DNA of 64,000 bases from Drechmeria coniospora (taxonomy: Eukaryota; Ascomycota; Sordariomycetes; Hypocreales; Ophiocordycipitaceae), in contig NC_054389.1 in NCBI RefSeq assembly GCF_001625195.1, positions 682,001 to 746,000 on the forward strand, written 5' to 3'. The position numbers were made by a program, and so were the translations under genes. This document shows positions 42,721 through 56,432 of the stretch, one piece after another (position 1 is the stretch's first letter; every line of letters starts with the position of its first letter). The notes below the pieces were generated by a model. The model was given only the letters and a program-made list of their open reading frames with translations. It searched no databases and had not been told where the DNA came from.

Positions 42721-45700
42721 GGTGAATGTCGATTGTGAAGGTCAAGCTTGGGCGTTGTCGGATGCACGTCAAGGCTGAGCAAGAGCAAAGCGACGAGGGT
42801 GGATGGATGGCTCTCGACAGCGGCAGAAGCAGCAACGGATCGGCCAAGGCACCGATGAGGCGTCCCAGTCAGGTGGAAGAGAGAATGGCGAGTCTCGTGT
42901 CGTCGTGTTCAGAGCTCGAGGCGGCGGCGGCGAGGCTGACGGCGTGCGTCTCGTACGACGGCTCCGGCGGCGATGCGTGGTCGGGGAGGCAGGGCGAGGG
43001 CGGGAACGGGACGTTTGCTATGACGGTCGTTTGAATCGGTCGGCTCGGCGCGGGCAGAGTGTGCGTCGACGAGAGCTAGGTTCGGCGGTAGGGTGACGGT
43101 AGCGACGGGCGAAAGCAGCGGCGAAGGAAAATGGTGTCGGGTCGGAGCGAACCATGCACCGCCAACTCGCGGGTGCAGAGAGAGAGAGCGTCGGATTCGG
43201 GTAGGCGACGGACACGGCGGTCGTGGCAGGGCACGGTGTGGTATGCTGCGACGTCGTGCGTTGTGCTGTTTGGATTGACGCGCGGCGGAAGCAAAGGAGT
43301 GAATTGGAATGTGAGCAATGGCAAGGAGAGACGGACGGGGGGGGGGGGGCGAGAGTTGTAGAAGTTGCTCGTTCCTGTCCCGTCCTAATATTCTGCGTGG
43401 GCGACGGGAAGGGGAAGGAACATGCGCCACCACGGGCTCTGTACCTGCCACACGAGGCAGCGCACACGGTTACACGTAAAGTACCGGTACGGCGCAGCGC
43501 GCCCTCGGCACGGGGTGCAAACAAGTACCCGTACCTCGAACTTGACACGACGGCTAGCTTGCACCGTCGATTGGGCGGCGGGAGGGCGGACGGACGGGGC
43601 GGCGTCGCTTTCGGACATGGGCGAGCAGGGGCCGCGGCACTAGCACGCGCCGCAAGTACCTGTACACGTCGAGTACAAGGCGCCCCCGTCGGGGTCCCTC
43701 GGCCAGCGGCGAGGACGGCGGCGAGGCCAGCGGAACAGGCGTGGGCGGTAGCGCTGGAGCACCCACGCAGGCGTACCGTCGACGGCGGGGCACGTGTACA
43801 GGGCCGGTACAGGTACATGCCTGTCGGAGTAAGTTGCCGTACCTTTGTCCTCCGTACGGAGTACATGATACATGTTTGCTCTCGAAATCGAAACGACGTT
43901 TAGGACTAGCGCGGCCCCGAATGGAAACGGGTCGGGGGGAAGCCACGACTGCAACAGGCAATGAGGCGGCTGTTGCCGTTTGGGTTCGATGCAATCACGT
44001 CGCGGGCGAAGAGAAACGGGCGGATGATGCAAGGTTTGGTCGCTCCAGCATGTGCACCTATGGGAGGCGGCGCGAGATGCAAACCAACTTGCCCGCGCGG
44101 GTGCGAGGAGAGTGTTGTTGGGCTAGTCCAAGAGGGCGTGGGCGGAGGACTCCGTACGGATTCGACTCACGAGCAAGGGCACCGGACTAAAATGGCCAAA
44201 TAAGCGTGACCAGGCGACTGGTGGAACCGGAAAACCAAGCGTTGTGAAAAGGAGCAGGGGAATAACGCAGCACCCTTTCTTTGCCTACGGGAATGTGCTG
44301 CACCGTACAATACTTGCATGCAAATGTACTGTACTGAGACACATGTGCGTACAACGTACTGGCAAGCATGATTGTACGTTATTGATACAGTTATCTGCAC
44401 TCCGTATCCGTACTTTTACTGTACTGTAGTCGTGCAGCTGCATGTGCCTGCTGCACCACTTGCAAAGCTAGTGCATGTTTACCTAGTAAGTACAGCAAGT
44501 AGTATTGCAAGTAGTTGTACATGTACATGTACTTGACCGCCGATGCAAGTACTTACTCCGTACGGAGTACTGCACGGAGAATTGGACAATTTAATTAATT
44601 GCCTGCCTGTACAGAGTACAAGTACTTGCAGCACAGAGTAATACGGAGAAGGTGAAGGAGAACGGAGTACTGTACATGTAGTTGTACAACTACAAGATAC
44701 TTGGTAGAAGAAAGTGCATGTACAGTACGAGGAAGTGAAAGTACATGTACATGTATTACATGTAATTTCCCACGGGCAAGATCTCTTATTCTTCGTCGGG
44801 CTTTACAGAGTCATACAAGTAAGTACATGTAAGTACGTACAGGTAATTACTCCGTACGGAGTGAGCTTATCTTGAAGTACGGTACGGAGTACGGAGTACT
44901 GCCCAAGTATACAGTACGTAGTTGTTTGTACTCCGTCCAGTACTCCCCTACCGTATTTGACTATGCATTGTCAGGCCGATCCAAGAAGGCAATTTCCGAT
45001 CAACGCCCTAGGTTGGCTTGGACTTGCCTTTTTTATTCCTTCGTACCTGGTCCAGGGTCGCTCCACCCTGCCCCATGTCAACATTGCGCATGTACCCTGT
45101 ACTTTGAAGTACAATTCGTGTACATTTGCAATGCCTACTACGTTAGGTGCCCGAGTAGGGACGCACAAGTACACGCAAGTACAAGGGCGTACTGCAGGTG
45201 TGTGTCCTCCTAACTCAAGTACAAGGTACAAGTAGGTGTACAAGTATTACTCGTAAGTAAGTACACTTATTCTACATGTATTTACGCCTATATGTACGGA
45301 GTACGCCGACATGTACTTGTATGTTCAGAACTTGTATCCCTACAACTACACCCGAGTACAACTACCTATTATCCGTACTTACTAGTACTAATAACGACCT
45401 GACGAGCAAGTGCTTCCTCGTCGTCTCTCGTCTAGTTGGCTGGATTCCAACAAGCGGATGCCCTGTGCGCATTGCTTGCGAGCCCGGCAAGTGTACCGAA
45501 AGTAAGTACTCGCCCCGACAAGGACATGCGGCATTATTGTTCCGTACTGCACACCTACTTATTGCTTGGTTCGTATGTGCCGGGACAGGTTCTCGGACGA
45601 GCCGAATGCGGCCCGTCCTGCACGATGGAGGTGGCGGGGTGACGGTAATCGAGACGGACGGTGGCTGGGTCGAACTGTTGTGGCTTCCGAGTGCCTGCGC

Positions 45701-46753
45701 CAGCGCGGATGATGTGACAGCCGAACGCCACGAGGCTACGGAAGAGGCATTCCTCCGATGTGCCTACAGTACTTGCACCTACGGCAGTGGTGGTTGTAAT
45801 ACTTACTGTACGTACAATAGCGGTGGCGGTAATGCTGCGTCCATCCCACGTCCACGGATAGCACCGGCTGCTGCTGCCAGTCATCGATGCTGTTCACTTG
45901 CACGTGCACGTGCAAGTGCAGAGTTCACGTGCCGTAAAATGCACATGTGCGTGTACACACCTTCGCACTGCAGGTACAGAGTTCTGACGGAGCAACTCTA
46001 AAGTGGCCGAGTCGTCATTCATTCTCTGCGGGGAAACGCCAATGTGCTGTGTTGATCCATCCACCACCGCCGCCGCCGTCAAGGACATGTTTCTTCATCT
46101 GTTTCAGCAGCGCACTGACGCATCTTCAGCAGGCAGCGAGTCCCCTCCCTTGGAGGACCGGGTCGGCCAGCGAGCGCGCCGTGCTTCCGTCGTCCCGTCT
46201 TCGTCGGGCATGCCGTGAATGTGCCACGATCGGCAGCAGATGGCCTCGTGTTTGCACGGGCTTCATGGCGCGCCGTGTCCGTCCATCTGCACTGCACGCA
46301 AGTGCCGCGGGCCAGATGTACATGTACGTGCTGCACCTGGATGCTGCTACCATTCTACCAACGCACGCACACCCGTAGGTGTTCACGCGTGGGCCGTGCT
46401 GTATGCTTATGCTCAACCAGTCATCCGTCGACGTTCCTCCTCCATCGAGTCTCACGGCATCGCCTGGGTCGCGGGTCGCTGCCGTCGAAGCTGCGATGCG
46501 GCATGCATGAGATGCAACGGACGGCAACCAGCGACATTCGACAGCGTTCGCACACCTGCGGCACGTGACGGCCAGGAGACACCAGCAGCTCGACGGCCGA
46601 CGAGTCGCTCGCCGTCACGGCTCCCTACCATGCCTCGAGCGAGCAGGCACAGCGCCCCCGTCCCGCAAGGGACCGATCGTCCGTCGGCGCTCGGCCGGAG
46701 CAGGCTCTCAACCACGGCAGCGTCTCCATGGCGGCCGAGTCTTTGTCGGCCCG
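42721..46753. other. Intergenic, GTAC-palindrome block; no supported gene
   Basis: 42,721-44,200 is GC-rich, with a G-run near 43,338-43,347 and overlapping frames without motifs. 44,300-45,560 is a dense block of TACTCCGTAC, AAGTACTTG and ACATGTAC words. 45,600-46,750 returns to GC-rich non-coding sequence. Confidence 0.5.
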
Positions 46754-47285
46754 TCAGGACTTCTTGACCGAGCCCTGCGTCGCCTTGGTCGACGGCCCGT
46801 CCAGCCGCTCCTTGCCGCCGCCGCCGCCGCCGCCGCCGCCCTTGCTCTCCGTCGGCTTCTTCTCCACCGGCACGAGGTTCGGTGGGTGCCACGGGCCCCC
46901 TGTGCACTCGACATATTTTTCAATGGCAAAGTTGGATGAAGCACCGGTTGCTGTGTCGAGTAAGTCGCCAAACGTCTGGGCCGTGACCTCCGACCGACCC
47001 TCCCGCACCTACCTGCTTTCTTGGCTGGGCTCGTCATCGCCACGGATGATGTCTTCTTTGCTGTGCGCGTCTGTCCGTCTTCTTCCTCTGCCGGTTGCTG
47101 TTTTGCTCCGTCTGCGTTCAAAGTCGACGCGTCCACGAGCGGCGACGGCCGGCTGGCCGGCTTTTGTACTCGTCTCCGTGCGTCGTCAAAGACATCGTCG
47201 TCGTCGAATGCAAGCCTCTCCGGCCATCAGTTGCCTCACTTTGCCGTCACACTCGACACCTCTCGTCGGCGACGGCTTCCTGCAT
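46754..47285 (-). CDS. Small three-exon hypothetical protein
   Basis: My model has exons 47260-47285, 47013-47215 and 46754-46950 and gives 141 residues, starting MQEAVADE. The second intron (GTAGGT donor, CACAG acceptor) is good; the first (GTGTCG donor, GAGAG acceptor) is weak, so the N-terminus is uncertain. The protein has an acidic segment (LAFDDDDVFDDARRRVQKP), a Ser/Thr/Lys linker, then a compact block FAIEKYVECTGGPWHPPNLV that looks like a conserved core, a nine-glycine run and a Lys-rich end. No signal peptide or membrane segment. I do not recognise it. The in-frame joining of three pieces with total length divisible by three supports a real gene. Confidence 0.4.
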
Positions 47286-50246
47286 GGACGACGCCAGGTT
47301 GAGCAAGTTTCTAGCGAGACCATTCGCATCTCTACCACGACGCCCGCCTCGGTTGGGCATGCCCCATACCGCGTCCCGGGCCAAGGCTACGCCGTGTCGT
47401 CCCCTTGGCCACCCACCGATTCGTGCTCGAAAGCGTCGAGGACGCCGGAAGCATGGCCAAGCCGGCACCAACGTTGGAAGGTCTACACGTCGACTTGGTC
47501 ATCGCACGTGCTGTCTCGTCTCGTCCAAGTGCGGACCAAGCGCCATCTCGTGCCTGCATCGTCGGGGTCACTGGTGGCGGACGGCGAGCCGACGACAAGA
47601 TGATCGAAGATGGCCGAGAATTTCTAACCGTCATTCGTCTCATCATCTCGTCCCGATGCCTCATGTCCTGCAGTATCCTCTGCTGTTTTTATTTTTGTTT
47701 TATTTCCATGTCTACATCGGATCATGTCCACATCGTCAGGACGGGACACGGCCGCTGGCTGTGCGTCCCTCGACCATGCCGCCGTCGCGTCGAAGCTCGT
47801 AACCGGTTTGCGGCTCCAGGCAGGGTCCAGTCTCATCAACGTCCTATGGTGGTCACTCGACGATTCCCATCCCCCGTCACGGATCCGGCCTCGGTCGTCA
47901 GCCGTCGTGCCACTCTAGAGATGGTCACCACATGGCGAGGAGCAACAAGTGCGGGTCGAGGCCGTCGAGGCCGTCGAGAGCCGCCGCCGCCAGGACCCTG
48001 TGGCGCACATCTGCGGCCTGTGGCGTGCGTCTCCAACCTGTGGCGTACGTCTGCAACCTGTGGCCACCGTCTCCAACCTGTGGCGTCCTTCTCTGACACG
48101 ACCCGAGCGTTGCATCATCGCTGGGCACGCTGGGCAGCGTCGTTTCGTTCGGCGTGCCCAACATCCAAAGGTTCTCGGGTCTGCACCCTGGCACGACGCG
48201 GTGCGGCTTTCACTTGAATCTCAGCATCGTCACATGACGCACGGCACAGCAATCGGTTAGGCGCCATCGAACGGGCCGTTCATCTGGTCCATTCCAAGCC
48301 ACGATGCGAGGGCTTCGACCATGACAGGCCTCTGCCCTCGACGTCGACGACCCGTTCTGCCAGTCGCACCGGCCTCGTCAAAGACTGCTCCTCGCTTGCG
48401 CAATGCAACTACGCGTTGGGCGCCCGCCAACTTGGGTTCCGTCATCAGCCCGCCATCTCGGTCGGGGCCAACCCACGCGGCAACCCCGAGCGATGGCCGT
48501 CGGTCGCGGCGCCGTCGTATGGCAATCTCTGGTATGGTCCGACAGCTCACCGCAGCCTTGCACGGCCAGAACCGTGTGGATTAAGGAGGCAGACGCCGGT
48601 CCGGCCCTGGCAAGTCCATGTCGAGTCTGGTTTGTGTGCAACCACGAGGCGGCATCACGAGACAGGTCGCCTTCCCACCAGGCCAGTCAGGAACCGACAG
48701 ATCTGGTCGATTGCTCGGTGACAAGGCAACCCTGCCACCGAAAGGATATTGCAGCCCTGCCCTGAATGCAATGCAGTCTCTCGGGTAGCAATACGAGTAC
48801 GGGGTAGCGGCTGTTACCCTGTGTCCCGCTACGATGAGGTGCATCATCCATGCGCAATCTTCCCTCATCGTAGGCCGTCGATACCCGGAGCCATCATTCG
48901 TTTTGGCCAATGTGTCCTTTCACATGCATTATTAGTCATCCATGTTCGTCTTTTGTTCCTCAGCATGTAATTACTTACGGCAAACATGGTGCATTCATCG
49001 TGACTGTCTGGAGACGAGCTTCGACGCCGGTCCGGCCCAAGCCTGGGCATTTCGCTTCCCATTTCCCCTCCGCAGGGAGGCAAGTGACGATTAAACGCCA
49101 TCGAGCGCCATCGAGTTGCATCTCCTCCAAACTCGCCTCGGTCCACCGGCCATCTTCGGTCTCGAACCAGCGGTGCGATGCTCACATGATGCATCGTGAG
49201 GGGTCGCGCGGCTACCTGCGTAGCGTCTCTGCTGGTCGTTGGATGGCGATCCCATGCCTCGGCTACGATGCGTGCGTCATGCCCGACGGCCCTGCCCATT
49301 GGACAACTACATGCGACGGGGGATGAATGGATGGCAAGATTCGCCGGCCAAGTCGAAGACAAGCCCAGCACAAGCGCACCTGCTGGTAGCAGTGAGGGAG
49401 GATGATGCGAGTCGAGACAGATTGGGGGTGCAGGGTAGTGACAACCGATGAGCCAAACACGCCTACGGAGCACGGAGTATCAACACACTAACTAAAATTC
49501 CAAGTACTGAAATTGTACCCAATTATTATTACTGTACTCCGTACTTCATACTTGGTACTTGCACCTACAGTAGGTATACTCCGTACCGACATTCGTAATT
49601 ACTTGGACGGAGTATTCCGAACGGAGTACAGTATTATACTAAGCACTTAGGTAACCAAGTACTGTAGGCGCATGTGAATCAGTGAGGTGCCTGATGGCAG
49701 AGACGGAGTGCTCCGTACAGCGAGATGAAAAGTGATCTACAGTAGAAGTACTTACTGTAATTATTGTAGTCAAGTACCTATACTGGGGAGGACGCTGCCC
49801 TGTAAAAACACTTGCGCTACAAGCCTACAACTACGGCCCCAACAGCCCAACAGACCAACGCACCAAGTGCTGCGAGTGCTGTAGGTGGAGCGTTAGGGAC
49901 CTCGTTGGCCCCCTCGCAGACCCCAATGCGCGCTGTAACTTAGCACCTAGGCTGCTGGCAGTGCCCGCCACAGCCGTACGGAGGACGGAGGACGGAGCAT
50001 AGTCGTCCGTGGTTGTTCCGCCGTCGCACGCATTAATTCGTGTGGTCCGTGCGTACTTCAGACGTCACCCGACTTGCCAGTCTGAATATGGCCTGCGCTT
50101 TCCTCGCTGCACTCCATATTCGTACGCACTATTATTATTGTCATTCCCCATCGCCCATGTCCATCCCGACACCCACGACCGGCAGCTTTCGCCTGACGAC
50201 ACCAGCCATCACGACCTCAAGCGCTCGACAAGAGACATGAGGCAGC
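47286..50246. other. Intergenic; minisatellite and palindrome block
   Basis: Holds the 20-bp minisatellite at 47995-48094. From 49,460 to 50,000 there is another GTAC-palindrome block. Between these, overlapping open frames have no protein motifs. Confidence 0.5.
47995..48094. repeat. 20-bp minisatellite, five copies
   Basis: Five units of exactly 20 bp around AACCTGTGGCGTACGTCTGC, in direct tandem, diverging mostly at positions 12-19. Not in a supported gene. Confidence 0.85.
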
Positions 50247-53074
50247 ATGCGTTTAGGCGATGACCCTGTCAGATGCAACCCCGAGGACTACGTCACACCT
50301 CCCTCCAAGAACCGCAAGGACCTCGAGGTTCAGCTCGCCTTGTCCTTGATCCTCGGCGTCTCCGCCTTTGTCGCCTTTTGTGTGCGTCCACGTCCCCGTC
50401 TGCCGCGTGCATGCCGCCCATGGCTCAGGCCTGCCTCTCTCATGCTAGACCGTCGAAGCTGACCGGACAGATCCTGCGTCCCCGATGGCCCTCCCTCTAC
50501 GCCGCCCGCAAGCGTCGCCTCCCCGCCAACGTCGGCCTGCCCTCGCTGCCCGACTCCTTCTTCGGATGGATCCCGAGCCTGTACAGGATCAGCGAGGACC
50601 AGGTCCTGGCCTCGGCCGGCCTTGACGCCTTCGTCGTACGTCGGCCCGACACCCCCGCTCGCCCTCGGCCGTGCTCGCGCTGACGACGGCGACAGTTCTT
50701 GACCTTTTTCCGAATGGCCGTCCGCCTCTTCGCGAGCATGGCCTTCTTCGCCATGGCCGTCCTCTGGCCCATCAACGCCCACTACCGCCACTTCCAACCG
50801 GTCCTCGGCAACGACACCACGACGGCCGCCGACGCATCCCGCCGGACCATGGCCGCCTATCCACCTCGACACGGCGACCTCCTGGATGCCGATCCCCTGA
50901 AGGGAGGCCGCGGGGACGAGAGCGGCGAAAAGAGCTTTCTGTGGGCATACGTTGTCTTCACCTACTTCTTCGTCGCCCTGACCCTCTACTCCGTCAACTG
51001 GGAGACGTTTCGCATCATCCGCTTCCGCCAGGACTACCTCGGCACCCAGTGCACCGTCACGGACCGCACCTTTCGCCTGACGGGCATCCCCCTCCACCTG
51101 CGGTCCGAGGAAAAGCTCAAGACGCTCATCGACGGGCTCGACATCGGCCTCGTCGAGTCCATCACCCTGTGCCGCAACTGGAAATCCCTCGACGACCTGA
51201 TGCAGCTGCGAGACCAGATTCTTCGAAAGCTCGAGCTGTCCTGGGCCAGGTATCTGACGCGCCGCCATCCTTTGCCGACGCCCCGGATGGGTCATGGCGT
51301 GACGGGCGAGCGGCCCTACGACGACGACGACGACGACGAGCGGTCCGACGAAAACGCACGCCTCCTCGAGAGCCAGCCCCATCAGCCGCACGTCGCCGAG
51401 GGCGACCGTCCCGAGGTCAAGATCCGCTTCGGATTCTGCCGCCTCCGCAGCCGCAAGGTCGATGCCATCGACTACTACGAGGAGAAGCTCCGGCGCGTCG
51501 ACCAGAGGGTGGCGGCGGCCCGCAGGAAGCAGTATCCCGCCACCGACATGGCCCTCGTCACCATGGACTCGGTCGCGTCCTGCCAGATGGTCATCCAGGC
51601 CCGCATCGACCCGAGGCCCGGCCAGCTCCTGACAAAGTCGACGCCCTCGCCCTCGGACCTCGTCTGGAAGAACACGTACGCCATGCGGGGCATCCGGAGG
51701 CTCAAGTCGTGGGCCATCACCTTGTTCATCACCATCCTGACCCTCATCTGGATCTTCCCGACGGCCTTCATCGCCTCGTGGCTGAGCATCTGCACCATCA
51801 AGCGCGTCATGCCCGCCCTGTTCCGCTGGCTCGTCGACCACCCCATCCTCAACTCGCTCTTCCAGAACGGCGGTCCCACCTTGGTCGTCTCCCTGCTCAA
51901 CGTCGCCGTCCCCTACCTCTACCACTGGCTCTCCAACAACCAGGGCATGATCTCGCAGGGCGACGTCGAGCTCTCCGTCATCTCCAAGAACTTCTTCTTC
52001 ACCTTCTTCAACACCTTCTTCGTCTTCGCCGTCTCCCGCACCGGCTTCGACTTCTGGAGCGTCCTCCGCGACTTTCTCAAGGACACGAGCCGCATCCCCG
52101 CCGTCATCGCCGCCGACGTGGAGAACCTCTCCATCTTCTACATCAGTCTCATCATGCTCCAGGGCATCGGCCTCATGCCCTTCCGCATCCTCGAGGTCGG
52201 CAGCCTCATCCTCGCGCCCGTGTACCGCATGGCCTCGTCGACGCCCCGCCAGTTCGCCGAGCTCCAGAGGCCGCCCGTCTTCCAGTACGGCTTCTACCTG
52301 CCGACGGCCCTCCTCGTCTTCAACCTCTGCATCATCTACAGCGTCCTCATGTGGGGCTTCGTCATCCTCGTCTTCGGAACCGTCTACTTCGCGCTCGGCT
52401 ACTTCACCTTCAAGTACATGGTCCTCTACGCCATGGATCAGCCCCAGCACGCCACCGGCGGTGCGTGGCGCATAATCTGCTACCGCATCGTCATCGGCCT
52501 GCTCGTCTTCGAGGTCGTCATGGTCGGGCAGATCGCCTCGCTCGCCGCCTTTGTCCAGTCGGTGGCCATCCTCCCGCTGATCCCCTTCACTATCTGGTAC
52601 AGCTACTACTTCAACCAACGCTTCGAGCCCCTGACCAAGTACATTGCCTTGCGGGCCATCAAGTCGGGCCAGGGACGCGCCGACGAGCAGGCCGTCGACG
52701 ATGCCTTTGACGACGATGCTTTCGACGACGACGGGCTGGGGCCGAGGCAGTCGCAGGCGCTGATGCGGAGGAGGAGCACGTTGGACGAGCTGAAGGAGGA
52801 GGGCTTGAAGTTTGTGAACCCGAGCCTCGTCGTGCCGTACGTTGTCCGAGATGCCCCGCGTGCGAGCGTGCGTAGTGCTAACATTCCTTCGTGACGCAGC
52901 CTCCAGCAGCCGTGGATCTACAAGGAACAACCGCCGCCGCTGCCGACCGACGACACGGAAACCGACGGGGACGAATGGTCTCAGGGTCCGCCGGCCATGA
53001 TACTCCCTAATGCGGACAGCTCACTTGGCATTGGCGAGAATAATGTGTGGAGGGACATGGGCCGGAATGACTGA
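50247..53074 (+). CDS. CSC1/OSCA-like stress-gated cation channel
   Basis: Four exons: 50247-50381, 50471-50635, 50696-52836 and 52900-53074, all phase-consistent, with GCTGAC/GCTAAC branch sites, giving 871 residues. Residues 25-45 form the first membrane helix (VQLALSLILGVSAFVAFC), then the conserved LRPRWPSLYAARKR and LPSLPDSFFGWIPSLYRISEDQVL blocks of the DUF221/RSN1 family. A large cytosolic loop (PHM7-type, with TFRLTGIPLHLR) precedes the multi-helix channel region (from about residue 430). The C-terminus ends acidic after LQQPWIYKEQPPPLP. OSCA/TMEM63/CSC1 proteins are Ca2+-permeable channels opened by osmotic or mechanical stress in the plasma membrane. The start codon is the least certain part; an upstream exon is possible. 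Confidence 0.88.
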
Positions 53075-54468
53075 CCGATGGAGGGGATGGACGGCGTGAA
53101 ATTCGTATACGTATATACCTAGCATGCAGCAGCACGCCTTTGGCGCTCGACTTCGTTTGGCACTATAGAGATTTGGCAGCAGCAGAATGACCGGAGAAGA
53201 CGGCATTTTCCTAAGGGGAACCCCCCAACGACCTTGGTCAGACCTCGAAACGACACGTAGCCGCTTGCACCCGATGCCTGAGGCAAGTCCCAGCTGGGCA
53301 TGTGCTCAGGTTCGGGCATCTGTTTCCATTTTCTTTTCGTCCTTTAAACTTTGCTGCTCCCCATTCATCTCCCATCCTGGTCTTGACAACTCCACCTACG
53401 GTGAACACGACGTCTCCTACACATGCATACTGCCGGTGTTGCACGCCATCACCTCCGTCATTGGAGGCTGCCGTTTGACGGCTCCACGAATTGCAACAAG
53501 AGGCCTCGAGAGGTGGGATCGGGGTGGAGAAGATACTTCCATAGCCACTGCTTTCGCGACGGAAACGGGATGAGAGTGAGGGATGGCATGTGCCGACTTG
53601 GTGGAGGATGTGAGCGGAATCGTGAGGCCACAGGCAACTTGGCTGGGCCAGGAAAAGCGGACATGGAGAAGGAAGGTTTCTTGCGCACTGTAGTGGATAC
53701 CAGGACGAATGGTCATAAACTTGATAACTCGAACATTGGAGGTGCTGATGATATGGATCCCTCTGCGAATGATGCCGAATATGGCTGGGCCGTGCATCGG
53801 CGAGAGTCCGCCGGTGTGTCGCGGGGCCTCTCCGATGCCCCACCCAGCGCCGGGTGGAGACGCCGAACGATGCCGAGCCGCGGATTCCATCAGCATGGTT
53901 GACTCTCGAGTGCGGTGCGGCATGTCTAAAATTTTCTTTCAATATATTTCTCCGTATATTTCTCAGTCTCGGATCAATATGTATGGAGCATCGTGACGGA
54001 GTACGCTCTCGTTGTGTAGCCCAGCGATTTTCCGTCACAACTGCGCTGACCCCGACATCACGGCGACCATCACGGCGACCATCACAGATGATGGATTGAG
54101 ATGAAAAAAGGTCGGTTCGGGAATATCGCAACGCAGTCAGCTATTCCCGGGCGAGTCGTGGATACGGGGCTTGCTGCACGGCCGTTGACTGGTTTTGCAG
54201 GAGGACAGGCGGAGTCTTGGCCGATTCATGTCCGGGAACACGGAGCTGTGGGATCCACTATTCTTGATGCCGTGCGGTGCTGTGCAGAGACCATCATTGC
54301 CCTGATCAATGTTCCAGGTGGGCCGGAAAGTGCTCCAAAGGCCGTATCGGCGAGGCGTTTGGCTGCTAATAGTGACTCAGAGTGAATATAAAAGGCAAGT
54401 GGCCCCTCGTCGTCCGAAGCGGCGTCTTCTGACCTCCCTCTTCATGATGATCTCGGTGCCAGTACGCC
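53075..54468. other. Intergenic; promoter of the MFS gene at right
   Basis: Overlapping frames on both strands at 53,240-54,130 show no motif or codon pattern that sets one strand apart. A CATCACGGCGAC repeat is near 54,055-54,085. A TATAAAAG-like box (ATATAAAAGG) lies near 54,386, about 80 bp before the start codon. Confidence 0.5.
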
Positions 54469-56432
54469 ATGGATCAATCAAGTCCAGAGCATGATGCCAG
54501 TCCGGGCACGCAGTTTGTCCCCGTTGCACCAAAAGAACATGTCGGTTCCCTTCAGACACGTCCATCATCTTCATCGTCACACACCCAAGTGTCGCACCCA
54601 CGCTCGCACGGCCAAGGGCACAGGCATCATGGCTGCCACAAGGAGTCACTCGACCCGAAGCTCGACATCAACCTCCCCTACCGCACCCTCATCCGCAACG
54701 CGCAGCTTTCCGAGTACAGCGTCGAGATCCCATCCGGCACCTTGCCTGCTTCGGCCTCGCATCCGCAGTACCAACTCGTCACATTCACGCCCAAGGACGC
54801 CGGAAACCCCAAGAACTGGTCCAAGGCGTACAAGTGGTACTGCACAATGGTGGTGGCGCTGACGTGCTTCGTCGTTGCGTTTGCGTCCGCCGTCGTCACG
54901 GCCAACATACCGGGTGTGGCGGAGGAGTTTGGCGTCAGCGAGGAGGTGGCCTTGTTGAGCATCTCGCTCTTTGTCGTCGGCTTTGGCGTCGGACCCATGG
55001 TGTTTGCACCATTGTCGGAGATATACGGCCGGAGAGTCATATAGTAAGTCGTGCAGAGCGACCGGGGTGAGAGAGATGGACGAGGTTTGTTAACGGCGGT
55101 CCCAGCGGCTCGACGTTGCTGATTGCCGTCATCTTCATCATCCCCTGCGCCGTGGCCGAGAACATGACGACGCTTCTCGTCTGCCGAGCCATCGACGGCA
55201 TCGCATTTTCAGCTCCCATGACCCTCGTGGGAGGCACACTCGCCGATCTTTGGAGGAACGAGGAGCGCGGCGTGCCCATGGCCGCCTTCTCTGCCGCGCC
55301 GTTTATCGGTCCTGCAAGTGAGTCGAGCCGGCCCAAGCGGAGCGCGAAGGCATGCGGCTGACAGAGAAGCATATCAGTTGGTCCCCTCGTCGGTGGTTAC
55401 CTGTCGGACGCAACCGGCTGGCGCTGGCTCTACTGGATCCAGCTCATCCTCGCCACCATCGTCTGGGTTCTCATCACCTTCACCGTGCCCGAGACGTACG
55501 CACCCACCATCCTCGCGCGCCGGGCGGCCAAGATGCGCGCCTCGACGGGGGATGAGAGGCACGTGACGGAGCAGGAGCTCGACATGCGCCCGCTGTCGGA
55601 GAGGCTGACCATTTTCCTCGTCCGTCCGTTCCAGCTGCTGTTCGGGGAGCTCATCGTCTTCCTCATCTCCATCTACATGAGCGTGCTCTACGGCCTGCTC
55701 TACATGTTCTTCATCGCGTTCCCCATCGTCTACCAGAAAGGCAAGGGGTACTCGGCCGGCCAGACGGGCTTGATGTTCATCCCCGTGGCCGTCGGCGTCA
55801 TCTGCTCGGCCCTCTGCTCGCCTCTCGTGAACAAGCACTACGTGACGCTGGTGCGTCGGCACGACGGGCGGCCACCGGCCGAGGTGCGGCTCATTCCGAT
55901 GATGGCCTCGTGCTGGTTCATCCCCGTCGGCCTCTTCATCTTCGCCTGGACGTCGTACCCGGAGCTGTCGTGGGCCGGCCCGGCCATCGGCGGCTTCCCC
56001 GTGGGCTTCGGCTTCATCTTCCTCTACAACTCGGCCAACAACTACCTCGTGGACTCGTACCAACACCAGGCGGCCTCGGCGCTCGCCGCCAAGACCTTTA
56101 TCCGGTCGTTCTGGGGCGCCGCCGTCGTGCTCTTCACCGAGCAAATGTACGACGGTCTGGGGGACCAATGGGCGTCGACGCTGCTGGCGTTGGTCAGCCT
56201 CGCGTGCTGCGCGATTCCTTTCCTGTTCTGGACGTTTGGCGCGAGGATCCGGAGGCGGAGCAAGCACGCGTACGGCGGCGAGTCCGACTCCGAGCCCGCG
56301 TCGGGTTCGGACGTGGAGATGGCCAAGGCGAAGGGGGGTGCCGAGGGGGGTGCCGAGGGCGGCGGCGTCCCGCGTGACGAGGACGGCGATGACGACTTGA
56401 GACGGGCGCGGAGCTATGTGAGCAACCCGTGA
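54469..56432 (+). CDS. MFS transporter, DHA1-type multidrug/polyamine-like
   Basis: Exons 54469-55043, 55106-55317 and 55378-56432 join in frame to 613 residues. A long Ser/His-rich cytosolic N-terminus is followed by the [19 protein letters not shown] entry typical of fungal drug:H+ antiporters. The second intron interrupts motif C, which reads [18 protein letters not shown] after splicing. Twelve helices are plausible, with the central loop around residues 300-350 ([16 protein letters not shown]) and the C-terminal half including [18 protein letters not shown]. Such proteins export drugs, toxins or polyamines across the plasma membrane using protons. The substrate is unknown. Convergent with the dehydrogenase gene, 156 bp apart. 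Confidence 0.9.

Noticed and set aside
50330..52930. 866-codon open frame opposite the CSC1-like gene
   Set aside because: Same antisense effect; low-complexity Asp/Glu/Gly/Val sequence and no motif.
53238..54131. 297-codon minus-strand frame
   Set aside because: Equally long frames overlap on the plus strand and neither has motifs or a clear codon pattern.
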